From contig NZ_JALDAY010000003.1 of the NCBI RefSeq assembly GCF_022698165.1, positions 682,001 to 746,000 on the forward strand: 64,000 bases of DNA, read 5' to 3'. The notes beneath the pieces were generated by a model. The model saw nothing but the letters and a program-made list of their open reading frames with translations, was not told the origin of the DNA and made no database searches. The translations under genes were made by a program, and so were the position numbers. The stretch comes from Streptomyces cylindrosporus (GTDB taxonomy: Bacteria > Actinomycetota > Actinomycetes > Streptomycetales > Streptomycetaceae). Of the stretch, positions 23,145 to 31,481 are shown in pieces (position 1 is the first letter of the stretch; every line of letters starts with the position of its first letter).

Positions 23145-24686
23145 TTATTTCACGGCCTTCCTGCCCGGATCGGCCGACTTCCAGTCGGGGTGGCCGGGCA
23201 TCGGCGGGGTCTTCTCGCCGTACAGCCACGCCTTGAAGAAGCCGCTCAGGTCGCGTCCGGAGATCTCCGAGGCGAGGTGCTCGAAGTCCGCGGTCGTGGC
23301 CGTGCCGTCGCGATGCATGTTCACCCACGCGCGTTCCAGGCGCTCGAAGTGCTCGCGGCCGATCTCCTGGCGCAGGGCGTAGAGGGCGAGGGCGGCGCCG
23401 TCGTAGACGTTCGGCCGGAAGATGCTGATCTTCTGGCCTGGCGCGGGGGCCTTGGGAGCGGCGGGGGGTCCCCCGGCCGCCCGCCACCGGTCGGAGGCGT
23501 CGTACGCGGCCTTCATCCGCGTCTCCATGGGGTGGCCGCCCTTCTCCTGCGCGTAGAGCTCCTCGTACCAGGTGGCGTGTCCTTCGTTGAGCCACAGGTC
23601 GGACCAGGTGCGGGGGCTGACGCTGTCGCCGAACCACTGGTGGGACAGCTCGTGCACCATGATCGACTCGACGTACCACTTGGGGTAGGCGGGCTGGGTG
23701 AACAGCTCTCTCTCGAAGAGAGAGAGCGTCTGTGTCTCGAGTTCGAATCCGGTGGAGGCCTCCGCCATGAGCAGGCCGTACGTCTCGAAGGGGTACGCGC
23801 CGACCTTGCTCTCCATCCAGGCGATCTGGTCGGGGGTCTTGGCGAGCCACGGTTCGAGCACCTTGCGGTCCTTGGTGGGCACGACGTCGCGCACGGGCAG
23901 GCCGTGGGGGCCCTCGCGGTGCAGCACGCTGGAACGGCCGATGGAGACCTGGGCGAGCTCGGTGGCCATGGGGTGCTGGGTGCGGTACGTCCATGTCGTC
24001 GACCTGCCGACCCGGTCGACGCCGGTGGGCAGACCGTTCGCGACGGCGGTGTAGCCGTTGGGCGCCTTGATCCTGATCGTGAACATCGCCTTGTCGGACG
24101 GATGGTCGTTGCACGGGAAGACCAGGTGCGCGGCATCGGCCTGGTTGGCCATAGCGAGGCCGTCCGCGGTGCGCACCCAGCCGCCGTCCTGTCCCTCGGC
24201 CGACACGGGGTCGCTGGTGTGCCGCACGGTGATCCGCGTCCAGCTGCCCTCCGGCAACGGGTCCTCGGGTGTCACCACCAGGTCCTCACCGGCACTGGTG
24301 TACGAGGCGGGCTCCCCGTCGACCTCGACCGACTCGACCTTGCCGTGCGCGAAGTCGAGGTTGATGCGGTCCAGGTCGGCCGTGGTCCAGGCGTCGATCG
24401 TGGTGACCGCCTGGAGGGGCTTGCTGTTGCTCCCGGGATAGGTGAAGGAGAGGTCGTACGACGCCACGTCGTACCCGGGGTTGCCGAGGTACGGGAAGAG
24501 GCGGTCGCCGACGCCCAGGGGGGCCGCCGGGGCGCTCGCGGCGAGGAGGCAGACGGAGACGGCGGAGGCGAGCAGCGCGGTGGCCTTGAGCCGACGGGGG
24601 CGCCCGGCGCCAGCGCCGATACGGGGAGCCGGGGCCGGGATGCGGGAGCCCGCGATGCCGGGAGTGATGCGAGGGGTGAGCAGCAT
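23145..24686 (-). CDS. Secreted M1-family zinc metallopeptidase
   Basis: The 513-residue protein has a basic N terminus and a hydrophobic export segment (about 33-55, ALLASAVSVCLLAASAPAAP), then an M1 aminopeptidase fold. The zinc site HELSHQWFGD followed 18 residues later by NEGHATW gives the two His and the Glu ligand. The usual GAMEN substrate loop is replaced by AEASTGFELETQ, which suggests altered N-terminal specificity. It is shorter than PepN-type enzymes because the C-terminal helical domain is missing. No strong ribosome-binding site precedes the ATG, so the start is less certain. A long repeat-filled spacer lies upstream. Confidence 0.9.
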   Translation of the reverse strand: MLLTPRITPGIAGSRIPAPAPRIGAGAGRPRRLKATALLASAVSVCLLAASAPAAPLGVGDRLFPYLGNPGYDVASYDLSFTYPGSNSKPLQAVTTIDAWTTADLDRINLDFAHGKVESVEVDGEPASYTSAGEDLVVTPEDPLPEGSWTRITVRHTSDPVSAEGQDGGWVRTADGLAMANQADAAHLVFPCNDHPSDKAMFTIRIKAPNGYTAVANGLPTGVDRVGRSTTWTYRTQHPMATELAQVSIGRSSVLHREGPHGLPVRDVVPTKDRKVLEPWLAKTPDQIAWMESKVGAYPFETYGLLMAEASTGFELETQTLSLFERELFTQPAYPKWYVESIMVHELSHQWFGDSVSPRTWSDLWLNEGHATWYEELYAQEKGGHPMETRMKAAYDASDRWRAAGGPPAAPKAPAPGQKISIFRPNVYDGAALALYALRQEIGREHFERLERAWVNMHRDGTATTADFEHLASEISGRDLSGFFKAWLYGEKTPPMPGHPDWKSADPGRKAVK

Positions 24687-24752
24687 GCATCACGGCTATC
24701 AGCGCACGCGCGCGTGAAGACGACGACGCGCGATCGGCCCACTCGAACGGGT

Positions 24753-25150
24753 AGGTCGGGCGGGGCGCGTGGGTCAGGGGGCACGCGGGCGCGTAGCGAT
24801 TCGTGCGGGCGCGGGATGGTCCGGCGGGCGCGTGTTATGCCACTCGCGCGGGCGTGAAACGCGTTCAGCCGGCGGGGGGGCGTGCCGCTCGCGCGGGCGC
24901 GAAATAGGTCCAGCCGGCGTGCGGTACGCCACTCACGCGGGCGCGAAACGGGTTCAACCAGCGCGTGACACACCGCTCACGCGGGCGCGAATCGACAGCC
25001 ACCGGCGTGCGCGTGCCGCTTCACTCGGGCGTGACCCCAGGTACGCCAGCGCGCGCTCGCCGCTTCGCGCGGGCGCGAGCCATACGGCACCGGCGCACTC
25101 CAAGCTGCTCACGCGGGCGCGCAATACACCCCGTCGGCGCGCCCCAGCCG
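24753..25150. repeat. Tandem array of about nine 44-bp repeats
   Basis: Units start near 24753, 24797, 24839, 24885, 24928, 24972, 25016, 25059 and 25104, so the period is 43-46 bp. Each has a conserved core GCTCACGCGGGCGCGAA, a variable middle and a second conserved CCGGCGTGCG block. In several units CACGC and GCGTG can pair into a hairpin. The period is not a multiple of three and both halves are conserved, which argues against coding and against CRISPR. Confidence 0.85.
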
Positions 25151-25435
25151 TACACGCCCGGCGCGTACCGCGCGCCGCGCGCCCCGTATCACCCCCGCGC
25201 GCCTTACGACACCCCGCGCCCACAAAACGTCCCACGCCCACGCTCCTCCCCGCAGCCCGCACGCCCCTCCCCCACCTCACGCGCCCCACTTCACGACTTC
25301 ACGCGCCCCACGCACTCACCCCGCCGGTTCACGCTCCACCGCGCGCACCCCGCCGTCCACGCCCCACCGCACGCACCCCACCGCACCCCGCCGTCCACGC
25401 CCCGCAGTTCACAACCGCCGTTCACAACCCACCCC
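25151..25435. other. C-rich low-complexity spacer
   Basis: The sequence continues from the 44-bp array as strongly strand-biased CACGCCCC/CGCACCCC runs on the + strand up to the stop of the RelA/SpoT homologue gene. No gene is evident. The bias makes long open frames by chance. Confidence 0.55.
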
Positions 25436-27739
25436 TCACGCCCCAGGCGTCTGCGCCCGGCTAACGTCGTACACCCCCGGCACATTGCGCATCGCACGCA
25501 TCAGGGCGGGCAGGTGGCTGGCGTCCGGGAGTTGGACCGTGTAGGTGTGGCGGACGCGTTGCTGGGTCGGGGGCTCGACCGTCGCGGAGACGATCTCGGC
25601 GCCTTCCACGGCCATGGCCTCCGTGAGGTCCGCCAGCAGGTGGGGGCGGACGAACGATTCGGCGAGCAGGGTGACCCGGCACTCGGTGGTGTCCCCCCAG
25701 CGCACGCCGACCTCCGCGCGCCCCCCGTTCTTCATACGCCCCACCGCGGCGCACTCGACCCGGTGCACGGTGACCACACCACCGCGGACGGCGAAGCCGG
25801 TCACCTCGTCGGGCGGCACGGGCGTGCAACAGCCGGCGAGGCGTACGGTCGCGCCGGGCTGGTCGACGGTGACGGCGGGGGTGGCCGGGCGCGGGGTGGT
25901 GATCGGAGTCTCCGGGCTGGGCCGGAACGGAGCGGACGGCGAGGACTCGTCGGGCGCGGGCGGGAACGCGTCCGCTGCGGGGCGCCCGGTGATCGCCTCT
26001 TCGAGCGCCTCCGGCCCCGCCGCAACCGGCTGGCCGCCGCCCGCAGGCTGCCGTTCTTGCGCGCCCAAGGTCCGCCCGCGCTCCAGCGCGCCCCCACGCA
26101 CGCCCTCGCGCGCTGCCGGCTCCCGCACGCCCTCCCCGTCGCCGTCCTGCGTATCGGCGTGCGTGGGATGGGCCGTCAGCCACCGCTGGATGGCAATGCG
26201 GGCCGCGGCAGTGTGGGCGTGCTCCAGCCACTCCCTGGAGGGCTCGGAGGCGGGGTCCTGGCCCATGAGGAGCTGGACCGTGTCACCGTCCCGCAGAACC
26301 GTGCTCAGCGTCGCCAGGCGGCCGTTGACGCGGGCGCCGATGCACGCGTGCGCGTCCTCGCCGTACTGCGCGTACGCGGCGTCGACGCACGTGGCGCCCT
26401 CGGGCAGGCCGAGCGTGCCGCCGTCGGGGCGGAAGACGGTGATCTCGCGGTCCTGGGCGAGGTCCTCGCGGAGGGTGGACCAGAAGGTGTCGGGGTCGGG
26501 CGCGCCCTCCTGCCAGTCGAGCAGACGGGAGAGCCAGCCGGGCTTGGTGGGGTCGACGCGCTCGCCGTCGGCCGGGTCGTCGGCCGCGGGGGCGTACGGG
26601 TTGCCGAGGGCGATGACGCCGGCCTCGGCGACCTTGTGCATCTGGTGCGTGCGGATGAGGACTTCGGCGACCTGGCCGTCCTCGCGGGCGACCGCGGTGT
26701 GCAGCGACTGGTACAGGTTGAACTTCGGTACGGCGATGAAGTCCTTGAACTCCGAGACGACCGGCGTCATACAGGTGTGCAGTTCGCCGAGGACGCCGTA
26801 ACAGTCCGCGTCCTCGTTCACCAGCACCAGCAGGCGGCCGAAGTCGGCGCCGCGTAGTTCGCCGCGCTTGCGGGCCACGCGGTGGACGGAGACGAAGTGC
26901 CGTGGCCGGATGACCACTTCGGCCTGGATGTCGGCGCCCCGCAGATGCCCGCGCACCTCGTCGGCGATCTCGGCGAGCGGGTCGTCCGCGCGGGAGGCGT
27001 TGTCGACGATCAACTCGCGCGTGTGCTCGTACTCCTCGGGGTGGAGGATCGCGAAGACCAGGTCCTCCAGCTCGGTCTTGAGCGCCTGGACGCCGAGCCG
27101 TTCGGCGAGCGGGATGAGGACGTCCCGGGTGACCTTGGCGATGCGCGCCTGCTTCTCGGGGCGCATGACGCCGAGGGTGCGCATGTTGTGCAGCCGGTCG
27201 GCGAGTTTGATCGACATCACGCGTACGTCGCTGCCGGTGGCCTTGAGCATCTTGCGGAAGGTCTCGGGCTCGGCCGCGGCGCCGTAGTCGACCTTCTCCA
27301 ACTTGGTGACGCCGTCGACGAGATACCGGACCTCCTCGCCGAACTGCTCGCGCACCTGATCGAGGGTCACATCGGTGTCCTCGACGGTGTCGTGGAGCAG
27401 AGAGGCCGTCAGGGTCGTTGTCTCGGCGCCGAGTTCGGCGAGGATCAGGGTCACGGCGAGGGGATGCGTGATGTACGGCTCACCGCTCTTGCGCATCTGG
27501 CCGCGGTGCGAGGACTCGGCCAGGACGTAGGCGCGGCGCAGGGGTTCGAGGTCGGCCTGGGGATGGTGGGCGCGATGGGCGTCGACGACATGGCCGATGG
27601 CGTCGGGCAGCCGGTCGCGGGTGGCGGGGCCGAGCAGGGCGGCTCGCCCGAGACGGCGCAGGTCGATCCGGGCCCGCCAGCGCGCCGCCGGGCCTGTCAC
27701 CGGACCTGGGGTCGCGGGATTAGTGGCCTCCGCACTCAT
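25436..27739 (-). CDS. rshA: Long RelA/SpoT homologue (RshA-type) with degenerate synthetase domain
   Basis: The 767-residue protein has the long RSH layout: HD hydrolase (about 65-225), synthetase (about 255-385), TGS (about 435-505), a Pro/Ala-rich insert (about 530-650) and ACT (about 690-767). Hydrolase residues are intact: Arg83 in QMRKSG, His92, HDTVED at 116-121, and DRLHN near 181. The synthetase is worn: GRxKHxYSIxxKM becomes IRPRHFVSVHRVA, DLxAxR becomes DFGRLL, PKxNGYQSLHT becomes PKFNLYQSLHT, and the AAHWxYK end is lost. ATG 27739 is used because GGAGG is 5 bases upstream. It likely breaks down (p)ppGpp; synthesis is doubtful. S. coelicolor RshA (SCO5794, from memory) is the counterpart. 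Confidence 0.9.
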   Translation of the reverse strand: MSAEATNPATPGPVTGPAARWRARIDLRRLGRAALLGPATRDRLPDAIGHVVDAHRAHHPQADLEPLRRAYVLAESSHRGQMRKSGEPYITHPLAVTLILAELGAETTTLTASLLHDTVEDTDVTLDQVREQFGEEVRYLVDGVTKLEKVDYGAAAEPETFRKMLKATGSDVRVMSIKLADRLHNMRTLGVMRPEKQARIAKVTRDVLIPLAERLGVQALKTELEDLVFAILHPEEYEHTRELIVDNASRADDPLAEIADEVRGHLRGADIQAEVVIRPRHFVSVHRVARKRGELRGADFGRLLVLVNEDADCYGVLGELHTCMTPVVSEFKDFIAVPKFNLYQSLHTAVAREDGQVAEVLIRTHQMHKVAEAGVIALGNPYAPAADDPADGERVDPTKPGWLSRLLDWQEGAPDPDTFWSTLREDLAQDREITVFRPDGGTLGLPEGATCVDAAYAQYGEDAHACIGARVNGRLATLSTVLRDGDTVQLLMGQDPASEPSREWLEHAHTAAARIAIQRWLTAHPTHADTQDGDGEGVREPAAREGVRGGALERGRTLGAQERQPAGGGQPVAAGPEALEEAITGRPAADAFPPAPDESSPSAPFRPSPETPITTPRPATPAVTVDQPGATVRLAGCCTPVPPDEVTGFAVRGGVVTVHRVECAAVGRMKNGGRAEVGVRWGDTTECRVTLLAESFVRPHLLADLTEAMAVEGAEIVSATVEPPTQQRVRHTYTVQLPDASHLPALMRAMRNVPGVYDVSRAQTPGA

Positions 27740-28036
27740 GGGCACCTCCGGCTGCTGGACCGGCGGACGGGGTGCCCCAGGGCGGACACGGCTCAGGGGG
27801 CGGCAACGGTCCCCCGTCCGGGCCGGTGCTTGATGCTACCGAGCCCATCACGTGCGTCCGACCGCCTCTCGCCGAGCGTGAAACGGATCACCCATTCGAG
27901 CGAAGGTTTGTAGGTTTACGGTTTCGCGCCACGTGACATGACAGTGGCCGTGGTTTCGAACCCAGGGCCGAGACCCCGGTAGTTGACGCCTGCACCATCA
28001 AGCACACGCGCCTGCGATCCCCAGCCGCGACCCCGC

Positions 28037-28903
28037 TCAGCGGGCGACGCTTTCCAGCCACTCGGCGTCGATCTCACCCTCGGCGACGATCACCGCGGGG
28101 CCGGTCATCTCGATCTCGCCGTCGGGATCTTCGGTGATCAGCAGGGTGCCGCCGGGCAGGTCGACCGTGTACGTCACCGGCGTTCCGGTGGCGGCCGGGT
28201 CGAGGCCGTCGCGGCGGGCGGTGGCCACGGCGACCGCGCACGCGCCCGTGCCGCACGAGCGGGTCTCGCCGGCGCCGCGCTCGTACACACGCAGGGCGAC
28301 GTGCCGGGGGCCGCGGTCGACCACGAACTCGACGTTCACGCCGTCCGGGTAGGCGGAGGCGGGGCTGAAGGGCGGGGCCGCGTACAGGTCGCCCGCGTGC
28401 GCCAGGTCGTCCACGAAGGCGACGGCGTGCGGGTTGCCCATGTTCACGTTCAGCGCGGGCCAGCTGCGCTCGCCGACGCTCACCGTGACGTCGCCTTCGG
28501 GCAGCCGTGCCGTGCCCATGCCGACGGTGACGTCGCCCTCCTTGGCGATGTGCACGGTCTTCACGCCCCCGCGCGTGGCCACGGCGAGGTCGCCCTCGGT
28601 GGCGTGACCGGCGCGCTGGAGGTAGCGCGCGAACACGCGCACGCCGTTGCCGCACATCTCCGCGATCGAGCCGTCGCCGTTGCGGTAGTCCATGAACCAC
28701 TCCGCCTCGGGCGCCATGTGCGCGGCCTCCGGGTGGGCGGCCGACTTCACGACGTGGAGCAGGCCGTCACCGCCGATGCCCGCCCGGCGGTCGCACAGGG
28801 CGGCGACGGCGGCCGGGGACAGGTCGATGGCGTTCTCGGGGTCCGGGACGATGACGAAGTCGTTCTCGGTCCCGTGGCCCTTGAGGAAGGCGATGCGGGT
28901 CAT
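28037..28903 (-). CDS. dapF: Diaminopimelate epimerase
   Basis: DapF converts LL- to meso-diaminopimelate for lysine; in Streptomyces, which use LL-DAP in the wall, it serves mainly lysine synthesis. The 288-residue protein starts MTRIAFLKGHGTENDFV, the classic N-terminal motif. Both catalytic cysteines are present in mirrored motifs, IAEMCGNGVR near 78 and TRSCGTGACA near 220. The ATG at 28903 follows GAGGA and fits the family start; the open frame continues 14 codons further without support. It neighbours miaA, and this grouping is conserved in actinomycetes. Confidence 0.97.
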   Translation of the reverse strand: MTRIAFLKGHGTENDFVIVPDPENAIDLSPAAVAALCDRRAGIGGDGLLHVVKSAAHPEAAHMAPEAEWFMDYRNGDGSIAEMCGNGVRVFARYLQRAGHATEGDLAVATRGGVKTVHIAKEGDVTVGMGTARLPEGDVTVSVGERSWPALNVNMGNPHAVAFVDDLAHAGDLYAAPPFSPASAYPDGVNVEFVVDRGPRHVALRVYERGAGETRSCGTGACAVAVATARRDGLDPAATGTPVTYTVDLPGGTLLITEDPDGEIEMTGPAVIVAEGEIDAEWLESVAR

Positions 28904-28970
28904 TCCTCGATGGTAGATGACCGACCCCGCGCCCCTGAGAGGCAAGAGCGGCTGACAGGCAGGAACGGCC

Positions 28971-29474
28971 TCAGCGCAGCCTGGCCACGCGCCACACCGC
29001 CAGCACGACCACCGCGGCCACTACGACGACGTACGCCAGGACGACCCGCCAGTCCGGCCTGCACCCGGAACCCCTCTGGGGCAGCCCGGGCCACGTGTAA
29101 CCCACCCGGCGCGCGGCCATCATTCCCCAGCCCGCCGCGCAGGAGCAGATCAGGAGGCCCAGCATGGCGATGACCGCGCCGCTGTCGCCGAAGTCGAAGG
29201 CGAGCGGGAAGGCGAACATCAGGGAGCCGACCGCGGCCAGGGCGACGATGGGGGCGAGCTGCCAGATGCGCAGTCGGCGCTGCGGGCGCAGCTCGACCTC
29301 GACCTCGGGCCCGCTCGCGAACATCTCCTCAGGCTCGGGACCGTCCTCGGTCACCCCGCCCTGCGTGTCGTCGGGCCCGTCGGGGCTCAGACGGTCGTCG
29401 TCCTGCTCCGATTCACCGCTCTCGGCAGTGAGGGGCTCGGTGCCTTGTGCGGTGTCGCGAGGGCCGGCCTCCAT
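28971..29474 (-). CDS. Hypothetical membrane protein with acidic N terminus
   Basis: The 167-residue protein has an acidic, disordered first 65 residues and then three hydrophobic segments: about 74-94 (IWQLAPIVALAAVGSLMFAF), about 102-122 (AVIAMLGLLICSCAAGWGMM) and about 145-163 (VVLAYVVVVAAVVVLAVW). The ATG at 29474 is chosen because GGAGGG lies 9 bases before it; a TTG and a GTG upstream in frame are badly spaced. It lies between dapF and miaA on the same strand, so it may be transcribed with them. I do not recognise the family. Confidence 0.75.
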   Translation of the reverse strand: MEAGPRDTAQGTEPLTAESGESEQDDDRLSPDGPDDTQGGVTEDGPEPEEMFASGPEVEVELRPQRRLRIWQLAPIVALAAVGSLMFAFPLAFDFGDSGAVIAMLGLLICSCAAGWGMMAARRVGYTWPGLPQRGSGCRPDWRVVLAYVVVVAAVVVLAVWRVARLR

Positions 29475-29582
29475 CGCCACGCGCCCTCCCAACTAGGACT
29501 CCACTTGGTCGATCGAAGCACGATGATGGCACGGCGCCGGAGGGCCGGATGACGGCCTGAGCGTCCCGATGCCATGACGTGA

Positions 29583-30521
29583 TCAGGCTGTAACCGGTCG
29601 TTCCACCAACGCCAGCGCGAGGTGCGGAAGTTCTGTGAGATCCGCCGCAGCCCCACTCAGCCAGTGCACCCGGGGATCGCGCCTGAACCATGAATCCTGG
29701 CGGCGCGCGAAGCGCTTGGTGGCGCGTACGGTCTCGGCGCGCGCCTCTTCGAGCGTGCACTCGCCGGAGAGCGCCGCGAGCACCTGCTGGTAGCCCAGCG
29801 CACGCGAGGCCGTGACCCCCTCGCGCAGGCCCCGCGCCTCCAGCGCGCGCACCTCGTCCACGAGCCCCGCGTCCCACATCCGGTCGACCCGGCGCGCGAT
29901 GCGCTCGTCGAGCTCGGGGCGGGCCACGTCGACGCCGATCTGGACGGTGTCGTAGACCGAGTCGTGGCCGGGGAGGTTGGCGGTGAAGGGCTTGCCGGTG
30001 ATCTCGATCACTTCGAGGGCCCGGACGATACGGCGGCCGTTGCTGGGCAGGATCGCGGTCGCGGCCTCGGGGTCCGCGGCGGCCAGGCGGGCGTGCAGGG
30101 CGCCGGAGCCGCGCAGCGTGAGTTCCTCCTCCAGGCGGGCCCTGACCTCGGGGTCCGTGCCGGGGAACTCCAGGTTGTCGACGGCCCCGCGGACGTAGAG
30201 CCCGGAGCCGCCGACCAGGACCGGCCAGCGGCCCTCGGCCAGCAGGGCGTCGATGCGCTCCCGGGCGAGCCGCTGGTACTCGGCGACGGACGCCGTGACC
30301 GTGACGTCCCAGATGTCCAGGAGGTGGTGCGGGACGCCGCCGCGCTCCTCGGGCGTCAGCTTGGCGGTGCCGATGTCCATCCCTCGGTAGAGCTGCATGG
30401 AGTCGGCGTTGACGACCTCGCCGCCCAGCCGCTGGGCGAGGAAGACGCCCAGATCGGACTTTCCGGCCGCGGTCGGTCCGACGACGGCGATGACTCGGGG
30501 GGCGGGGGGTGCGCTGCTCAC
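29583..30521 (-). CDS. miaA: tRNA dimethylallyltransferase
   Basis: MiaA transfers a dimethylallyl group to A37 of tRNAs that read U-starting codons. The 312-residue protein has the P-loop GPTAAGKS (15-22), the ADSMQLYRGMDIGTAK motif near 40-55, VGGSGLYVRG near 103, and a C-terminal TKRFARRQDSWFRRDPR tRNA-binding segment. The start is GTG. In the same locus miaB, which methylthiolates the product, is encoded 2 kb further on the same strand with unrelated genes between. Confidence 0.97.
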   Translation of the reverse strand: MSSAPPAPRVIAVVGPTAAGKSDLGVFLAQRLGGEVVNADSMQLYRGMDIGTAKLTPEERGGVPHHLLDIWDVTVTASVAEYQRLARERIDALLAEGRWPVLVGGSGLYVRGAVDNLEFPGTDPEVRARLEEELTLRGSGALHARLAAADPEAATAILPSNGRRIVRALEVIEITGKPFTANLPGHDSVYDTVQIGVDVARPELDERIARRVDRMWDAGLVDEVRALEARGLREGVTASRALGYQQVLAALSGECTLEEARAETVRATKRFARRQDSWFRRDPRVHWLSGAAADLTELPHLALALVERPVTA

Positions 30522-30704
30522 CGCACCAGTCTCGCAAACCCCGGAGCCTCTCCTCGAACGAGTTACGTGACGGGGCGTGAGCGGGGTCGTTGCCCGTTGC
30601 GAGGTTCGCGCCGCCGGTTTTCGGGAGGCGGCGACCCGGTCGACGCAAATGGGCGCACCGGACGACGCGGGATTTCGCCCGCACGAGTAACGTATGGAGT
30701 GGAT

Positions 30705-30989
30705 ATGGGCGTTTTGGCACGACTTCTCCGGAGGTCGAAGGCTACGGAGGAGGCGTCAACCGCCGAGGAGCGGGCCGGCACACCGACGGCCGAGCCCGTG
30801 GCGGAGGAGGCGGCAGAGGCGAAGGGGTCGGCCGCGGCCGAGGGCAGCACCGCCGAGGAGCGGACCGAGGCCGAGACGGCGGCGGACGAGGCCGCCGGGA
30901 CCGTGTCCGGCGACGGCGTCGAGATCCCCAAGCAGCAGTCCGCCGAGGAGGCGGCCGACAGCGAGGCCGGCGAGGGCGCCCGCACATGA
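30705..30989 (+). CDS. Small acidic protein, hypothetical
   Basis: The 94-residue protein begins with a short basic amphipathic segment (MGVLARLLRRSK) and is otherwise Ala/Glu-rich and probably disordered, with an AEERxxxxxAE-type repetition. The ATG follows GGAG at 6 bases. It precedes the antitoxin-like gene by 60 bp on the same strand, suggesting co-transcription. No family is recognised. The N-terminal helix could be a membrane-surface anchor, which is only inference. Confidence 0.7.
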   Translation: MGVLARLLRRSKATEEASTAEERAGTPTAEPVAEEAAEAKGSAAAEGSTAEERTEAETAADEAAGTVSGDGVEIPKQQSAEEAADSEAGEGART

Positions 30990-31049
30990 CCGCGCCGTGC
31001 GCGGGTACCCCCGGGAGCTGAGCGGGCCCGGGCTACAGGAAGGTGGACC

Positions 31050-31319
31050 ATGGGTCTCCTGAACAATTTGAAGGCCAAGCTCTCCCCGGCCAAGGACAAG
31101 GTCTCCGGCCTCGCGCAGCAGCACGGGGACAAGATCTCGCACGGTCTGGACAGGGCCGCGAAGGTCGTGGACGAGAAGACCAAGGGCAAGTACAGCGACA
31201 AGATCCAGACCGGGACCGGCAAGGCCAAGGGAGCCATGGACCGGCTCGCGCACAAGAGCGGCACGGACACGGGCGGCGGCACGGTGCCGCCGGACACTCC
31301 GACGCCGCCGGCTTCCTGA
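31050..31319 (+). CDS. MT0933/Rv0909-like antitoxin-family small protein
   Basis: The 89-residue protein, with MGLLNNLKAKLSPAKDKV at its start and HGDKISHGLDRAAKVVDEKTKGKYSDKI following, matches the small basic family named for the mycobacterial antitoxin Rv0909. In Mycobacterium the partner is an SRPBCC-type toxin (Rv0910). No such gene is adjacent here: the downstream gene is on the other strand and unrelated. So the family name may be misleading, and this may be a general small protein. It ends just before a clear intrinsic terminator. Confidence 0.8.
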   Translation: MGLLNNLKAKLSPAKDKVSGLAQQHGDKISHGLDRAAKVVDEKTKGKYSDKIQTGTGKAKGAMDRLAHKSGTDTGGGTVPPDTPTPPAS

Positions 31320-31342
31320 GCGGCAACGGCACGGCACATCGA

Positions 31343-31386
31343 CGGACGGCCGCGGAGCACCGCCTCCCGGCCGTCCGCCGTTTTTT
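31343..31386 (+). terminator. Intrinsic terminator with U tract
   Basis: CGGACGGCCG (31343-31352) pairs perfectly with CGGCCGTCCG (31368-31377), followed after three bases by six T (31381-31386). This is a textbook Rho-independent terminator, rare in so GC-rich a genome, and closes the small-protein operon. Confidence 0.88.
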
Positions 31387-31481
31387 CCGCTTTTCCGCGC
31401 CCGCGCGGGCGCGAGTGGTTCTCCGGGCGGTACGAAGGGGTCGTGTCTCCGGGCGGTACGAGGGGGTCGTGCGCGTCGGCC

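Noticed and set aside
24753..25150. CRISPR array
   Set aside because: Period is 43-46 bp, both halves of the unit are related, repeats are imperfect and there are no cas genes.
24965..26857. A large + strand protein gene crossing the repeat array
   Set aside because: It overlaps the RelA/SpoT homologue in antisense and its first part is translation of strand-biased repeats whose period is not a multiple of three.
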